In this document: positions 10,939 through 24,430 of the stretch, piece after piece
Layout of the letters: every line of letters starts with the position of its first letter
Position numbering within the stretch: position 1 is the stretch's first letter
DNA from: Galerina marginata
Lineage: Eukaryota > Basidiomycota > Agaricomycetes > Agaricales > Galerinaceae
Assembly: GCA_023014335.1 (NCBI GenBank)
Contig: JAECYW010000033.1
Coordinates: 1 to 64,000, forward strand
Reading direction: 5' to 3'
Length of the DNA stretch: 64,000 bases
The notes under the pieces: generated by a model
The model's input: the letters and a program-made list of their open reading frames with translations, nothing else
Told to the model about the DNA's origin: nothing
Database searches by the model: none
Position numbers and translations under genes: made by a program

Positions 10939-13900
10939 ACCAAACACACAAGATAAGACGGTGATGCAGCTTCGTTGTGAACAACGACAATGAGGGGGCG
11001 CGGATACCGTGATGTGCAAACATTACGACGGCGTGGAGGGTAAAAGTGCTCAAGCACTCACTGGGTAAGTATAGACCTTTATAGTTTCTGTGTGCCAAGC
11101 ATCCCAAGTCCCATCAAGGCGCTAATGAGTAGCTGAGCGCTGATCTGAGGTCATCATTTAGCATCTGTTCGCTTCACAGTAAGAATGAGTCTGGTCTCCG
11201 AATAATGAAGTAGCATCTTAGTCAATTATTAGCTCACTTAAGTTGAACCCTGAGTTTACGTGTCAATCACAATTCGGCCATTCAGAATTTCAGGCATTCC
11301 CTAAGGCTCAGATCACTTAGATATCTCACTCACACCCAATTCCAGTACCCTCCCTCTCAGAAAAAATTATCTGCTAGTCAATGGCTACCAAATAATATTT
11401 TCTGAGAGGATTGGTACTGGAATTATCCAGTCCATAGGCCTCACTCAAGAGGAAAGAAATAAAATATGAATTCGTGCTTACCACATCTGTCAGTCATTTG
11501 CAGGGTCTTCAGCCACTTGAAGCCCGAGATTTCAGTCTATGACCTGTGAGAATCCATGTCAGTGATCTTCTCCAGCTCCGAGATGCCCTGTCGGCAATCC
11601 CTCCCTGATCCTTGAATATTACCCAGACCACCGTTGGGAATTCACTGAATTAATAAAATAGAAAGCTCAGACCTCTCTTTAAGACTGCCATAATTAAAGA
11701 GAATAGAAAAGAATGTTATTTACTCACTGAGCAGAATTTTAAAGTAAGATCTACTCAAATTTTTAGCTCAAGGAAGCCAACAACAATATTCAGGGAAGGG
11801 ACTTCTCATCGTGAATCCACACCAATTTCCTGTGATCGGACACTTCTCGTCGCGCTTGGCTGGCACACGTCCGCGCACCCCAAATTCCATTGCTGTCACA
11901 TTTCCGTCGCAACTCAATCATGCCGCCTCTCTCTCTCGCTAACCCCCATCTTCCCCCTCCATCTCACTGCAAATTATCCCAAGTACACTCCCTGGTCATC
12001 TGGTAAGTGCTCAGAATGTTATTTGAAATGCATTTGAGCTTACCACATTATTTCTTTCCAGCTTACATGCCCAATCACACTTCTGCGAGTCCAGGTTTTA
12101 TCTTGGTGTGAACGACCAGAAACATTAACGCAAAACTCACGGTATGATTATCTCTTATTCTGATATCCCTCTCTAACATTGTATTTTCTGTAGAGCGCTG
12201 CACCGTAGTGGCCGTCACATCGAGGCGCAAATCAAGATGCGATCGATGGCGCATTCACACTACTTTTGGACATCCACCGCACCACGCGACCTTGGGAAAG
12301 TGCAACCTCCCCAATGCGCTCACTCTTGGTCATGGTCAGCTTTCTATTTTGGTCTTTATATCCTCTCACTAACTTTGACCAAGTTAGGTAGCTACGACCA
12401 CCTCAATTGAAGCCACGGAAATATCTGCAAATTATTTAGGAACTCAATAACCACGCAAGCGACAGTGCGCATATCTTAGCGGCGCTTAGTACACAGTAGT
12501 GAGTCTTTATGCCCCCCAATATTGCAAAATTTGACTTATTGTTAACTAGATATTCATTCCGCTACCTCCGCTTCCAATTTCCGGAGATTTAACCTCCCCT
12601 TCGACTTCTACCACCCATATGACTTTGCTACTGGTTACCCGGCTGCTGGGAGCAAAGTTATATGGCGTGTTCTGGGTATATTATCACTCCCAGTTCAAAT
12701 TCCCGTCCGTTTACCTCCCTTTCGGCTTCTACCACCTGTATGGCTTTGTTACCGGTTAACCGGCTGCTGGGAACGAAGTCATATTGTGTGTTTCGTGTTC
12801 ATTTTCCACATTGCCGGCCATACAAATATCCGTAAGTCTTTTCTTGCTCATTTTGCGAAGTCGGACTTATCATTTGATTAGAAGCTTGCTATAATGCGAT
12901 CAGAACTGGAATTGTCAATTCCGAGTCCAGCATCCTGACGTTTGACTCCCTTTTCGATTTCTACCACTCGTATCTCTTTGTTACTGGTTATCCGACTGCC
13001 GGGAACAAAGTTATATTGAGTGTTCAATGACCATTCTCCTATTGAAGACTCGCTCTTGTCAGCTCAGTAAGTTTGACAGTAAGCAGTCGTTTTTTCTACC
13101 AGTTCCGTGAGATTAAGATTAAGCGCTGGCGGTTTTGCCGCCTTCTCTTCCGTGATTTAAATATGCTAACACTGAGATATTGAATTGCACGGTAATATTA
13201 AATGAGATCTATTCTTCATTCTGTCCAGTACAATTTTTAAGATAGATCTTCGCCGTTCGGGAGAGGCATGCCGATTATCCATGTTGGATGATCCGGCAGC
13301 CATCCTTTCCTCCGTTCCCCCTTCTTGTTTTGGTACATTACATTTCGGTTCTCGGCTCATTTATTACTGGCTCAGGGCTGTTTTACAAGTGCCATTGCGT
13401 AATTGCGCACTGTTTGACGCCTATTTGCCTTGACGTACCCGCTCGAGCATGGCGAGAACACATTGGGACCCGAGAACAAAGTACTGCACCTCCGATGGGC
13501 TGTCGTACTATCCCTCCTCCGTCCCCGCTTCTCTGTTTCACTCTTAAAATTCCGTTACATTTGATTTGCTTCTTTTACGGCCTGTTGACTGTTCGGATCC
13601 TGCTAGACTAGGGTTCAGTCAGTCGGTTACAGCCTAACTCACCGCAGAAATTGTATTCTCGTCAGTGTGAAGAGGCCGCTAAATTGGTACTTCGGTCAAT
13701 TAAACTATGCCTATATTAAATCCAACATTTTTTTCAAGAATTAAACAAATCAGAGCCGGATTGAAGTTGCAGACGGGATATGAAAAGCACGGGCGCCTAT
13801 TTTCCGGTCTGAGTAATTTCCGTCGAAATGTCCCGGTTTTCTCTTGAATATTGCAACCAAAAGGTCTATAGGACACTTAGAGTACACTGTAAGCAATTCT

Positions 13901-15344
13901 ACTGCGATTATACTGGCGATGCGGGTGATGCGAGCTCCGAGACGCAAGACGGCGGCATCATCGGGTACCGATCAGACGATCCACTCCTCCGCACCCACTT
14001 CTCCGTTTCACTCCCAGAAAACTGCTCACCTTTATGCTTCTATTCTAGTTTTACACTATTTGGTACCCATCCGGCTAGCTACCTGTCAACGAGGAGCGAT
14101 CGAGGGCATGACGAAGGCAGAAGGATAAATCGGGCGGCACAGCAGGCGCTTGATTTGTACAACTGCCTCGCGTCAATCACACATAGTATATTAGAATATC
14201 GAGGACATCTAATCTAATTGCTAGTACCTATTCAGTCAATATATACTCGCATCAGTGACAATAACAAAGGAATTATGAACGTGAGCGCGCAAACCTTGAG
14301 CCGTCCGATCAAATCATCATCTCCTCCATCCCCACTTCTCGCGTTGTCTTCAAAAAAGGGCTCGTTTCTGTCGCAGAACCACCCGCTTATTCGGGTCTCA
14401 CTAGGCTAGGGTCCGACGAATTTAACTAAGGGGATTCCGGTCCAGACATCTCGAGAACAGTGGGTGTGGGTCTCTTGCAGCTTGCTAGTTTAAGCGCCGA
14501 TCTCGTCTTTGTGCGTGTTTCGTAGAATCAAAGTAATTAGAAATATGAATATATTAAACGGTGTAGCTCGCAGAGTGGAGCACAGTACGTACTTCAATTA
14601 AATTAAACGAAAGGTAAGCGAGCGGTGCACGGAGACGGGAATGAGGCGCGAGATGAGAGATCCGAGATCAATACGGTATCTCGGAATCCTACATCTCCTC
14701 CGTCTCCCCGTCTCCTTTCTTCTCTCGAAAAACCAGCCTGTTTCAGCTGTTCGGCTCCGAATGTTTGCTTGGTACTAGCTTGAGAAGCAGGAGGCGTTGA
14801 CGTTAACGCGGGCGCAAGGAAATCTTTTCGAAGGTACGTACCTCCGTTCAATGGCAATGTAGTGCGTTGCGCATATCCTTCGAATTCCTGCTGATTTTTT
14901 CCCTTAGCGGGTGCTGTGTGGATCTCACGAGTGGGGTGGATTTAATTTAGGCCCTTTAAGTGGTTGGCGAATCATATTCTCCGTATGCTTGGATTCGAGG
15001 GAGGAGGATTGGGAATGATTTAGAGATAGACGTAGAGTATAGTACAAACTTCAAGTTGTTGGATTATTTCATTCAAAATAGACATTCAATTTATTCATCT
15101 AAGAGACAGAGAGCGGTATAATACACCAAGATAGAATACGAAAGAGGACATACGCAGCATATCTGAATCTCAGAACCCAAGGAGGAGATACGATCTCCCC
15201 AGTCCCATCCGATCCCGCTCGGCTCACGGAGTTGTGGGTCCAGGGTCCATTCACACATCCGAAGTCGAAAAAACACACTAGCCGCTAGGCTTCATTCATT
15301 GATTACTCGCCTACGTGCTACCGAATACAGGGAATGAGAAAAGG

Positions 15345-15352
15345 TATATAAA
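15345..15352 (+). promoter_or_regulatory. TATA box of the spliced transcript, right copy
   Basis: TATATAAA in the same setting as in the left copy: about 30 bases ahead of the CT-rich tract at about 15,375-15,467. Confidence 0.6.
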
Positions 15353-15374
15353 CCTACGGGGATTTGGTTCGTAT

Positions 15375-18050
15375 CCTCCATCCCCTTTTCCCATCTTCTC
15401 TTCCTCTCCTCCTCTTCGTTCTCTTCCTCTTCTTCCTCTTCGTTCTCCTCCTCCTCCTCTCTATCGTCCACAACCACCTCAACCCACAGGACAACTAACG
15501 GCAGCGACGCTCGCGATCTGGTACGTACCGCCTGCTCATTCGACTTCCCGCTCGGGCTGATGTTCTCGCCGACCTTTGCAGGTCTTCACATGTTTCTTGT
15601 CTGTATGGTGGGTGCTCGTTCGTCGTCCGCTTCGTTCCAGTTCGCTGAACGCGTCCTAGATGCACCTAAATGAACGAAAAAAGAACAGATAAGCCACCGT
15701 AAGAGTAAGTTATGAAATCCTCTACTTACCCAGCACGACTTCTAATTTTTTCGGCTTCGTCTTTCAGCACGAAACGGCGACGGCATGGCCTCCAACCTCC
15801 AGGTAAGCTGTCTCGCTCGTCATCTGCCCCATCCTCTTCACACTAACATCGCGTCATTCCGTTCCAGGAACACCACGCATCGCGACATCCAACGAAGACT
15901 GAAATCTGAAGAGAAAAAAAGGTAAGCACACAATTTAATGATTCAGGATACGAAATAAACTTACCAGCCTTCGAGCTAACAGCCTGACGTGGCACGACGG
16001 CGCTGCTGCTGCTGCCAGTGCCGCCATGCATTCCCAATGGCGACGTACGAATGGAAGGACCAGCAGCAGCAGTGGAGGCAGCAGCGACGACTAGAAATAG
16101 TCGAGACCGCTGTCCATACGACGAGCGGCCTCGCTATTCGCGAGCTGGTACGTTCTCCCGCTGTCTTAACCTCCCGCGCCGTCGTTAACACCCCGTCTTT
16201 CGCAGCCTGCAGCTTCCTACCACCTCCTCATCCGTACCGCCCCAATAGAATCCCCACCCGGAGCCAACCCCGGACCCAGACCCAAGAGCATGCGAGGAAG
16301 GACGACGACGATGACAGTAGCGGGACGACTGGATAGTCGAGACCGCTGTCCGCGTCGTCTGACGGCGGTGTACGAGCTGGCAGGTACGTCTTCCCTTTCA
16401 TTTTCTTCACGGGCAGCACCTCTAACACCCGCCCCACCTCTCCAAGCATCACCGCACCCCAGTTCTCGGCACCCGTGCCTCCAGCTCCAGTCCCAGCTGC
16501 CAAACGAACGAATGAGGGGGCGATATCGGGACGCGAAGGGGACGGCGGCGACTACTGGAAATAGTCGAGACCGCCGTCCGTCTATCGACTGGATCGCGTG
16601 TGTCGCTGGCCGAGCGTCTTGACGATTTGGAGTCGGGTTCGACTTCGCAGGTGGAGGAGACGGCGGGGAGGACGACGAGCAGGGGACGGTATTGGCTGGC
16701 TGCGAGTTTCCTGGTGAGTGGCCTGCTCTGACTTTCGTTCTTCGGGTGTTTGACTCGTTTTCACGCAGCGGGGTCGTACAGCGCGGCTAGGAGCACCAGC
16801 TCCGGGTCCAGGGAGGTGGATGTGCTGGCGGGTGCTGGCAGGTGACGGCGGGGTCTTGACGTTGGCATTGAAGTTCCAACATCGGGGTGCAGGCTGTGGG
16901 GGTGATAGAACGAGGTAAGCAGGTGTTTGATGACGATATGAACTTTTACTTACCTCGTTATCTCGATAGGATCCCCCAAATTCGACTTTGCGAGTACGCT
17001 CGCGGGACTTCGCCCGTCAGCTCCTGAAGGCCTAGCGATGACGTTGAGCTCGTAAGGGTGCTAGATACGAGGTAAGCGAGTTTTCAAACACTAAAACAAA
17101 GTATTACTGACCTTTGTTGATATTACCAAGTCTCTTCAGCCCCTACAACGACGTCCACACGTCGATATCCACCCAACGAACGCGAAACGGCTCTTCTGAG
17201 CCGAGGCTGCTGGGTTAACGAGGGCGCCGCGGGAGACGTGTGGGCGGGATTCTTGAGACTTCGTTTCGTTATCGATGCGAGTAGTTGCAGGCTGTAGGGG
17301 TGATAGAACGAGGTAAGCGTGTATTTGTTGACGATATGAACCTCTGCTTACCTCGTTATCTTGACAGATTTCCCGAAATTCGAAATTCGAGCTGGGGGCT
17401 GCACTCGCGGGACGTCGCAGGTCGAGTTCTCGAAGGCGCAGCGATGATGTGGAGGTTGCGAGGGTGCTAGATACGAGGTAAGTCAGCTTTCGAACACTAA
17501 AACAAACCGATACTTACTTACTTTTGGCTGCTCCTACTATCCAGCTTCCCCCGTACCCTCTAACGGGGTTCCTCCGTCCTCTAGCGGCAACGAATGCGAA
17601 ACGGGTGCGGTTGCACTCGTTCGTGCCCTTGCTGGTGTGTACGATTCGTACTTCCGCGGGAGGATGCACGGCAGCTTGAACCTGATCTTCCGGGTTGGAT
17701 GGGAACACGGAAAACGGAGACGAGGCCGCTGGGCCAACAACGGCGCCGCAGGAGGTGATTTGGCGGGATTCGTGATACGTTGGCTGCACGAATAACGCCT
17801 CCGTAAGTCTTCTCGTCCGTTGCTAGCTTCAATTTCGTGGCTGATGTCCATCTCCACCTCGCTCTCCCTAGACCCAAACCCTGGCGAGCTTGCGAGTCAA
17901 CGAAATCGCGCCATTACACGGCGGCGAAGGCGATGTTGAAGGGGAGCGTCGGCGTCGGTTTCGAAGATGGGATGGGTGGGATTGGAAGACGGGAAGGGAG
18001 AAGGGAGAAGGAGAGGACTAGGGAGAGAGTTTATGTAGCACTGTACTGTA
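15375..18050 (+). ncRNA. Candidate spliced long non-coding transcript, right copy
   Basis: Near-identical to bases 4,415-7,090, with the same donors, acceptors, CAG-rich exon, triple motif and duplicated two-intron cassette. It ends some 80 bases ahead of the start codon of the complete recyclin gene, so it could also be that gene's leader. Reading frames here are not kept better than in the left copy, and one-base indels interrupt several of them. That argues for a non-coding product, or none. Confidence 0.4.
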
Positions 18051-18129
18051 AGTGATGGAATGAATAAAAGATCGGCTTACGTGATGACGTGTTTTCTTTG
18101 GTCATCGTCTTCTTGTCCCGAACCACAAC

Positions 18130-21100
18130 ATGGAAAAGTTCACGACGCTCGAACCAGTCAAACTTTATTCATCGACGTTTCTCGGCCGCACCACTGGGCC
18201 CAAAGTTCCTGTACCACAGCTCGTTGGCCGACTCCCCGCTGACTTGCACTTTCTAGTGATCTCACACCTCGGAGTCCCTGATATTCCTTCGTATAGCCGA
18301 TGCTGCCGTGCTACAGCAGGCTTCGTACGAGAGGGGCGGTGCTGGGAGAGGCGATGGTCTGCGCTGCGAATCGATTCGGACCCAGAGCTGAAGAAGGTAA
18401 TGGATTTTCTAGAGAAAAAGGTCAATGACAAGGCGGTGCCTACTCTCTCGGTCGACGACGAATTCGGGGATTTTACAGTGGGCGATGCGTTCAACAAGAA
18501 TGATTTCCAGGACCCACCATCTCTGTCCTATTCCCTTGCCCCACAGAAACCAACTGCACTCACGAAATACAAGCACGCCCATGCTCTGCTTAAATCTCTC
18601 GCCCATCTCCTCTCCTCCCCGCCACATCTCTTCCTTTCATCTCTTGCCGCGCAGTTGACACCTTCAATCAAGCTCTCCGAACAAGCAAGGACTTTGCGCC
18701 TGCTCTCGCTTTTCCTCTCTTCACCCGTATCACCCGTGCGGCAATGGGATACTTTATTCCTATCTTTGCGGAGCGCGATGGACAGATTCGATTCACAGCT
18801 GCTAGCGGCGTTCGACGTGGCAGACGGGCGCGGGGATGAGGCTGGCATGCGGGAGGCGGCAGAGTCGAGCTGGGAGGTATGGGATCGGACAACAGGCGGG
18901 GACTGGGAGATGGGCAAGGTCTGGGCTGAGAAGAGGGAGATTTTTTATCAGCAGGAAAAATGGAAGGCTTTGGATAATTTTACGTGAGTGCTTGTGCCTT
19001 TTATTACCCGTTTTTCTTTGTGATGCTTATTCTGTGCAGTTCAGAGAAACAGCTTAACTTTGCGGCGATGGACGAATTTATGGACGATATCCTAGGCGCG
19101 ATCAACGAACACGGTGCTCGCGCAGTCCGCGTCTTCCCACCCGCTTCACAGGTTGTCCTTCTCTTCTCAGAACGGCTCGCCAACGAAGTCGTAAGTCTAT
19201 TTTATTACTCGTGTTCTCTAATTAATTTGTCTTCAGGTTGGTGAATACATCACGACTCTCCTTGCACACGCACGCGAAATCTCAACAGATATCTACCTCA
19301 AGTCCGCAGCTGCCTCGTTTCGTGAGGCATGGAAGATGGTTGACGCCATTATGCAGGCTGCAAAGCAGAGGCCTGATTCCGTCGTTGAGAGGACAAAGGC
19401 GGAAGACGTCGTGTATGTTTTTATATTGTTCTAACTTTCTTGCTAGCTAAATTAAATCACAGGTACCAAATGTTCGAAACTAACATGGACGAATACCTCG
19501 ACGAAGAAGTAGAAGCCGTCAAACGCGCACTCGATGCGATCTGCAAAGGATGGGACCAAGAAGCAGCAGCACCCACATCGCCCACCTCCCCACGACACTT
19601 CTCCCACTCCAACCCACACTCCAACCCACAACACACGCAAAACCCGGCGCTCCTCAAACGCACAGTCCTCGCCTCGTTCACCAACATCCTGCTGCTTCCC
19701 GTGACTATTGTCCCGCGCACGGTCGGCGCTGTAGGTGGTGCGATTATGGCAGGTGGCGGGGCGGCGGTGCAGGGTATCGGGATGCTGAATCCGCAGCGGT
19801 GGGTGGGTGGTGGGAACGTTGCAGGAGACGCTGGGTATTCGAAGAACCTGAAAGACGGGGGGATGCTATTCGAGGTTGGGGATGAGGACGAGGAGGATTA
19901 CGTGCCCAGTGCTGTTGGACCGAAGGGGGATAAAGGCTCACGTATGTCTTCTTGACCTTCCACTCAGTGAGGTGTTGATGACGTGTCCCAGTTTCGTTGT
20001 CCCAACTGGAAATCAAATCACCAACACCGCTCATGAACACGTCAACCCCACCGGTCAGCGCCGCAGACCCGAATCCAGAAACGGCGCAGCTGGACCTGCT
20101 CCTCTCGCTGGACGTCGCGCTGTCCCTCATCCATGCAGATCGCGAGTCGCTCAAGCGTGTCGAGACGTTCGCGGGGTACCCGGGGCACTATGGGCACCGC
20201 GTGCGTGACACCATCGAGGAGCTCTTTGTGTTGATGTTGGGCGCGTTGGGGGAGAGGCATGTTGGAAGGGGGTTTTCGAGGTGGGTTTCTGTCTTTGTTG
20301 TCGTTTTTCAAGTGGGCTGACTGAATTTCGCAGGGCAACGGAACGGATGAAGGCGTACAAGCCTGCGGAGCACACAGAAATGGCAAGTGTAGCGCCACTT
20401 GTGCAGTTCTTCGAGCTCGTGCATATTGGAGACACGATTCAGTCCATCATGCAAGTGTATTTCGACAAAGAGCTCGTACGTAAACACCTGTATTTCTTCT
20501 TTGTGATCGTGACCTCACCTCCTGCCCATCATGTCCCTTACAGGCACCGCACATTGACAAAACAGATTTCCTGAACGCAGTCGTGCGAGAGAAGAAGCGG
20601 TTCGAGAACTCGCTGGACGACTCGGTCGCTGCAGGCTTGAACGCCGGTACGGAGGTACTCATGAACCAGGTCTGTAGCGCTCTTCTTCTCCTTGCTCTTT
20701 GCCTTTCCGAGCTGACTCTTTGACGTTTTCAGGTAGAACATATCATCCTCACACTAACCAAAGCGCGTGAATACTACCCGCCCGAAGACGCCCCCTTGGA
20801 ACTCGGGCCGACGAAAGGTTGCACGGAGGCGATACGGTGCTTGGAGAATCACTGCAAGCTGCTGAAGGGAAGCACGAGCAAGGAGGTGCTAGAGGTGTTT
20901 TATCAGGAGGTTGGGTTACGGTTGATCGGGTATGTCATTGACTGTGTTTTTGTTTCCCTTTGTCTGGTTTCTCATGGGATTTCGTAAATGATCTAGGATA
21001 TTGCAGAAGCACATCAAACGGCAGATCATCTCGCTGAGTGGCGGGTTCCAGGTCATCGCGGACTTGAATGCGTACAATGCGTTCGTTTCGTCGCTAAAGG

Positions 21101-21447
21101 TGCGTTTCTTGTAACCTTAACATAACCCTACCTCTCCAAAGCGCTTACTTTCTGACAGATTCCAACTGTTACGGCCGATTTCTCGCACCTCAAAATGCTG
21201 GGACACGTGTACATCGTTGAAGACGCGAAAGACCTGGCACAGATCGTGAAGGATGTGGCAAGGTATGGTGGGGCGTATAGACCTGAGGTAAATATTCATC
21301 ACCTTTCCAAACAACCACCAATTCTTGACGAAATTGCAGGATGTGTACGAGTTCATCCAGCGCCGCTCGGACTGGAAGAAGATCGAGAAGACGGTAGATA
21401 AAACGATGTATAATCTGAGCTTCAAAGAGGACTGCATCGTTTGTTGA
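18130..21447 (+). CDS. Recyclin-1-like F-box / Sec10-like trafficking protein
   Basis: Eleven exons give a 917-residue protein: 18130-18983, 19040-19190, 19237-19412, 19463-19941, 19992-20280, 20334-20475, 20544-20669, 20733-20929, 20997-21099, 21159-21287 and 21340-21447. An F-box (about residues 28-75, LPADL...ISHLGVPDI...WERRW) is followed by a long helical Sec10-like region. The last four residues are CIVC, a CaaX box expected to be farnesylated. Yeast Rcy1 and fission yeast Pof6 share this plan; Rcy1 acts with Skp1 in recycling from endosomes to the cell surface, and its CaaX box anchors it to membranes. The length is close to the family's 840-870 residues. A low-complexity Ser/Pro/His stretch lies near residue 420. 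Function is inferred from family resemblance; no homology search was run. Confidence 0.88.
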
Positions 21448-22680
21448 CTGGTTTCCAAATGTTCGTGTTCGCGTAAACGGTCGATGATCGAGGTTTCTGC
21501 TCGGGTGTGACGATGATGGCCAGAGGGCTTATCTCAGCAATGGGATCGTTGATGTTGGCGCTTTCTGCGAGACGGTCTCGAAGAGACGAAACGAGGTGTT
21601 TCTGGGATGTCTCTCAGGGGTTGGAGCTGTTGAGGTGGGTTACTTTTCACTGTCTGCTATCAGCTTTAACGGGAAATCCAGCACGATAACCATGCTTATC
21701 ACTCTCCATTTTCGTGCGTGCTTCGAGTCCAATGACAAAAAGGAGACCAATATTGCTCTGGCATCTGTTTGCCTGGATATGATGACCAACATTCCAAATT
21801 TCGATTTCTACCACATTGGCGTGAATTGGACTCTGGGCCTCCTTCGTCCACTTAATGTTGACACATGCCTCTTTGAAGAACTGCAGAACTGCTTTGTCAA
21901 TGGACAAACCAAGTCGGCCTTTCGAAATAATCGGACACTCGTAACAATCTCGATATTGCTCGGCTCACCACCTAAATTGTAGTCTCTGACCGAAAGGAGA
22001 GTTCGTCCATTTCTTCCTCCCTGGTTCGTCTCGGATTATTCCCTCTTCAACATGGTGTTCTTCAACTCGCAGACCTCAGATATCGGCAAACCAAGATTGT
22101 CTATTGCCTTCCAACGGTGGTCTTTCCATCAACAACTATACCACTCACCGTGTTGGTGTTTCTGAACCTTACCAGGTTAAGGCGGTGCAATTTGAATACT
22201 TTGAACGAGGCTGAATCTGTTGGAAACCAAATCGGAGTGTACAAGGACGAGGGGTCCTCAAGGGAAGGACTACTGATACTTAGGATGTTGCTTTGGTGGC
22301 AGCCGGAGTGGTCTTGTGCGCTTTTCACTCATCCGCCTAATTAATACAACCTGGATGGATACTATGAAGCGAAAACGTGCCGATTTATAATTTTAATTAT
22401 TGATCAACCTTCCAGGGGTTCTATAGACCAGTAATGGCCAAGGTTTCTCTGGACGTCTGCCTCTGGCCTTATTGTTCGAAGGGTCAAAGGGCTTGCCATT
22501 CCTTGTTAGGTTGGCCTGCTGGACGGGTCCGTGTGCAAATTTGAATAAAGACGTCAAAACGAGTCTTCTTATGTAAATTGACTATCTTGATCTTGTTCAG
22601 TGATAGCCATCTCTTTAATTCATTCCCTCTTGTCCTTTCTTCCTTGCAGGCCGTCTGTATCGAAGCATATCGGTAGCACC
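21448..22680. other. Intergenic region, no gene seen
   Basis: Open frames of up to 128 codons (for example 21,596-21,982) have no recognisable domain and no splice partners. This stretch should hold the recyclin 3' end and the promoter of the SET-domain gene. I see no TATA box close to that gene's start. Confidence 0.5.
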
Positions 22681-24141
22681 ATGAAGCGTGGTTTTCTGAA
22701 CAAGCCCCAACGGAAAGGTCCTCCCGCAGAAACTACTCAGGCCGCTCAAAGCGCCAAAAGAGACTCTGCGACTGAAAGTTCTGCGGTTTCCACAGAAAAA
22801 GGTTCGCTTTATCTTCAAAATACAAAGGCATGTAGCTGTGACTCAAACGATTTGTGGCCCTTTCTGCAGAACGACCAGAGCTGCAAAACCCGACTCCAAC
22901 CAATGAAACGGCATCCCCATCCAGGCCCGAACTTGAGAACCTTACGTTTGTTACTATACCCCCTCGTCGCCCCAATATGCCAGATGACCGCGATGGACAC
23001 GTAGAACTATTGGTACCCAGCTACGGAAACGCGCTGAAAAAGATCCAGAACACGCCAGGGTACCCAAAGCCAGTCCCAAAGACTCCGCAAAAGAACTACA
23101 TTATCAAGCCGACGCAAGATATGGGCATCGCGATGTTTGCAACACGCGATCTTCAGAAGGGAGATCTTATATTTGCCGAGCGTCCGTATCTCTGCGCATC
23201 AGAGGCAGTCATAGCTAGCGATGTTTTTGATCAGGCCATTGCCAGGAATCTCCCACCTGATGTGGCAGTCAAGTTCCTCAGAGGACTGTCAGAAAAGCGA
23301 CTTCAGCACATGGTTTCCAAGATGTCGGAGGCGGATAAGACCAGTATTATGCAACTGGCGAATTCTCATGATGACGAAGAGGATACCGGACCTCTTGCTG
23401 GCAGGCTGCGAACCAATTGCTACACCGTCAAAACAAAACTTTGGGATGATGTTCACTCGAGCTTTCCTGATGGAAAGGGTGGAACCATGAAGTTAGGATA
23501 CTTGATCATGGGGAAAGACGTGTCTCGAATTAACCACAGGTGAAAAAAAATTGCAATTGAAAGTACCGCACTTACCAACGTTTTCCAGCTGTATGCCAAA
23601 CGCCAAACACAGCTTCGACGTCGCGTCATTCTCGATCCAGTTCTTTGCTGTAAAACCCATCAAATCCGGAGAACAAATCTTCTACTCTTACGCCGAACCG
23701 CAGGACCCTCTTGCCGTGCGTCGCGCTTACCTAGAGCGCTATCGTATCGACTGCAAATGCTACGCCTGCACAAACAGCTCTCCTGAAATCGAGGCCTTTC
23801 GACGTGAATTTCCTCAGAAAATCCAGGCGTTGATCAATAAGTGCAACGATATGATCGGAGGACTTCCCGTGCTAGGAAAGGACGGGCAAGCCAGACCCCC
23901 TGTCCCCCGAAAGCCAATTAACCCAAGTATCATACCAAGACTCAAGAAGGAAGTTCTTGAGCCTTTGTTAAGGCTTCAGTCTGATATTGAACGAGAGGGT
24001 TTTGGTTTCTATAGGGAAACGACAAATTTGTGGATGGTTCTCTCGCGAACTTGGGAAGCCATTCCTGGAGATTATGCTGCTAGGATGAAACAAAAAGCAT
24101 TCGAGGAGATGGGGGTACTGATCAAGCTGTGGGGTTATTAA
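22681..24141 (+). CDS. SET-domain protein (SMYD-like, without MYND finger)
   Basis: Three exons (22681-22801, 22870-23539, 23589-24141) give 447 residues. The start MKRGFLN is one I associate with fungal SET-domain proteins. The SET domain begins near the GIAMFATRDLQKGDLIFAE segment. It carries the active-site NHSCMPN motif, whose Ser codon is split by the second intron, and GEQIFYSYAE, followed by post-SET cysteines in CKCYAC. SET proteins transfer methyl groups from S-adenosylmethionine to lysines of histones or other proteins; the target cannot be told here. Between the start of the fold and NHSC lies an insert of about 100 residues, as in SMYD-type split SET domains, but without a zinc finger. 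The C-terminus is a helical tail ending KLWGY. It converges on the amidase gene with 289 bases between. Confidence 0.88.
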
Positions 24142-24430
24142 ACGCGCGCTTGCGTACTGAACAAATTTCTTGTCGTTGATACTCTATTCTGGTCGAATTA
24201 GCCATTCGTCTCAACATTGTCTGCATTTCTTGGTGATCGAAAAATACATCAATTGACTGGTACATACTGGTTCTATTTGCTGGTGACCGGTGACTGAGGT
24301 AGGCCGAAATGGAAATAACTACCAAAAGAAAACAGCGATCATGATCGCGGGGTTGATTTCAATTTTATTAAATACAGGGGTAAATAAACCCAAAATACAA
24401 GGAAATGCGACACCGGGATGCTGTACGGGT

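Larger units (their letters stand above)
10939..20300. repeat. Right copy of ~11-kb tandem duplication
   Basis: Direct repeat of bases 1-9,345 at an offset of about 10,940-10,960. It carries the same order of features: the intron-rich non-coding stretch, the TATA-driven spliced transcript and the recyclin gene. This copy runs on into the complete 3' part of recyclin, so it keeps the original right-hand boundary, while the left copy is truncated at the junction. The offset grows slowly because the copies differ by many one-base indels. Confidence 0.95.

Noticed and set aside
21596..21982. 128-codon frame after recyclin
   Set aside because: No recognisable features and no nearby promoter or splice signals. 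It may be chance.
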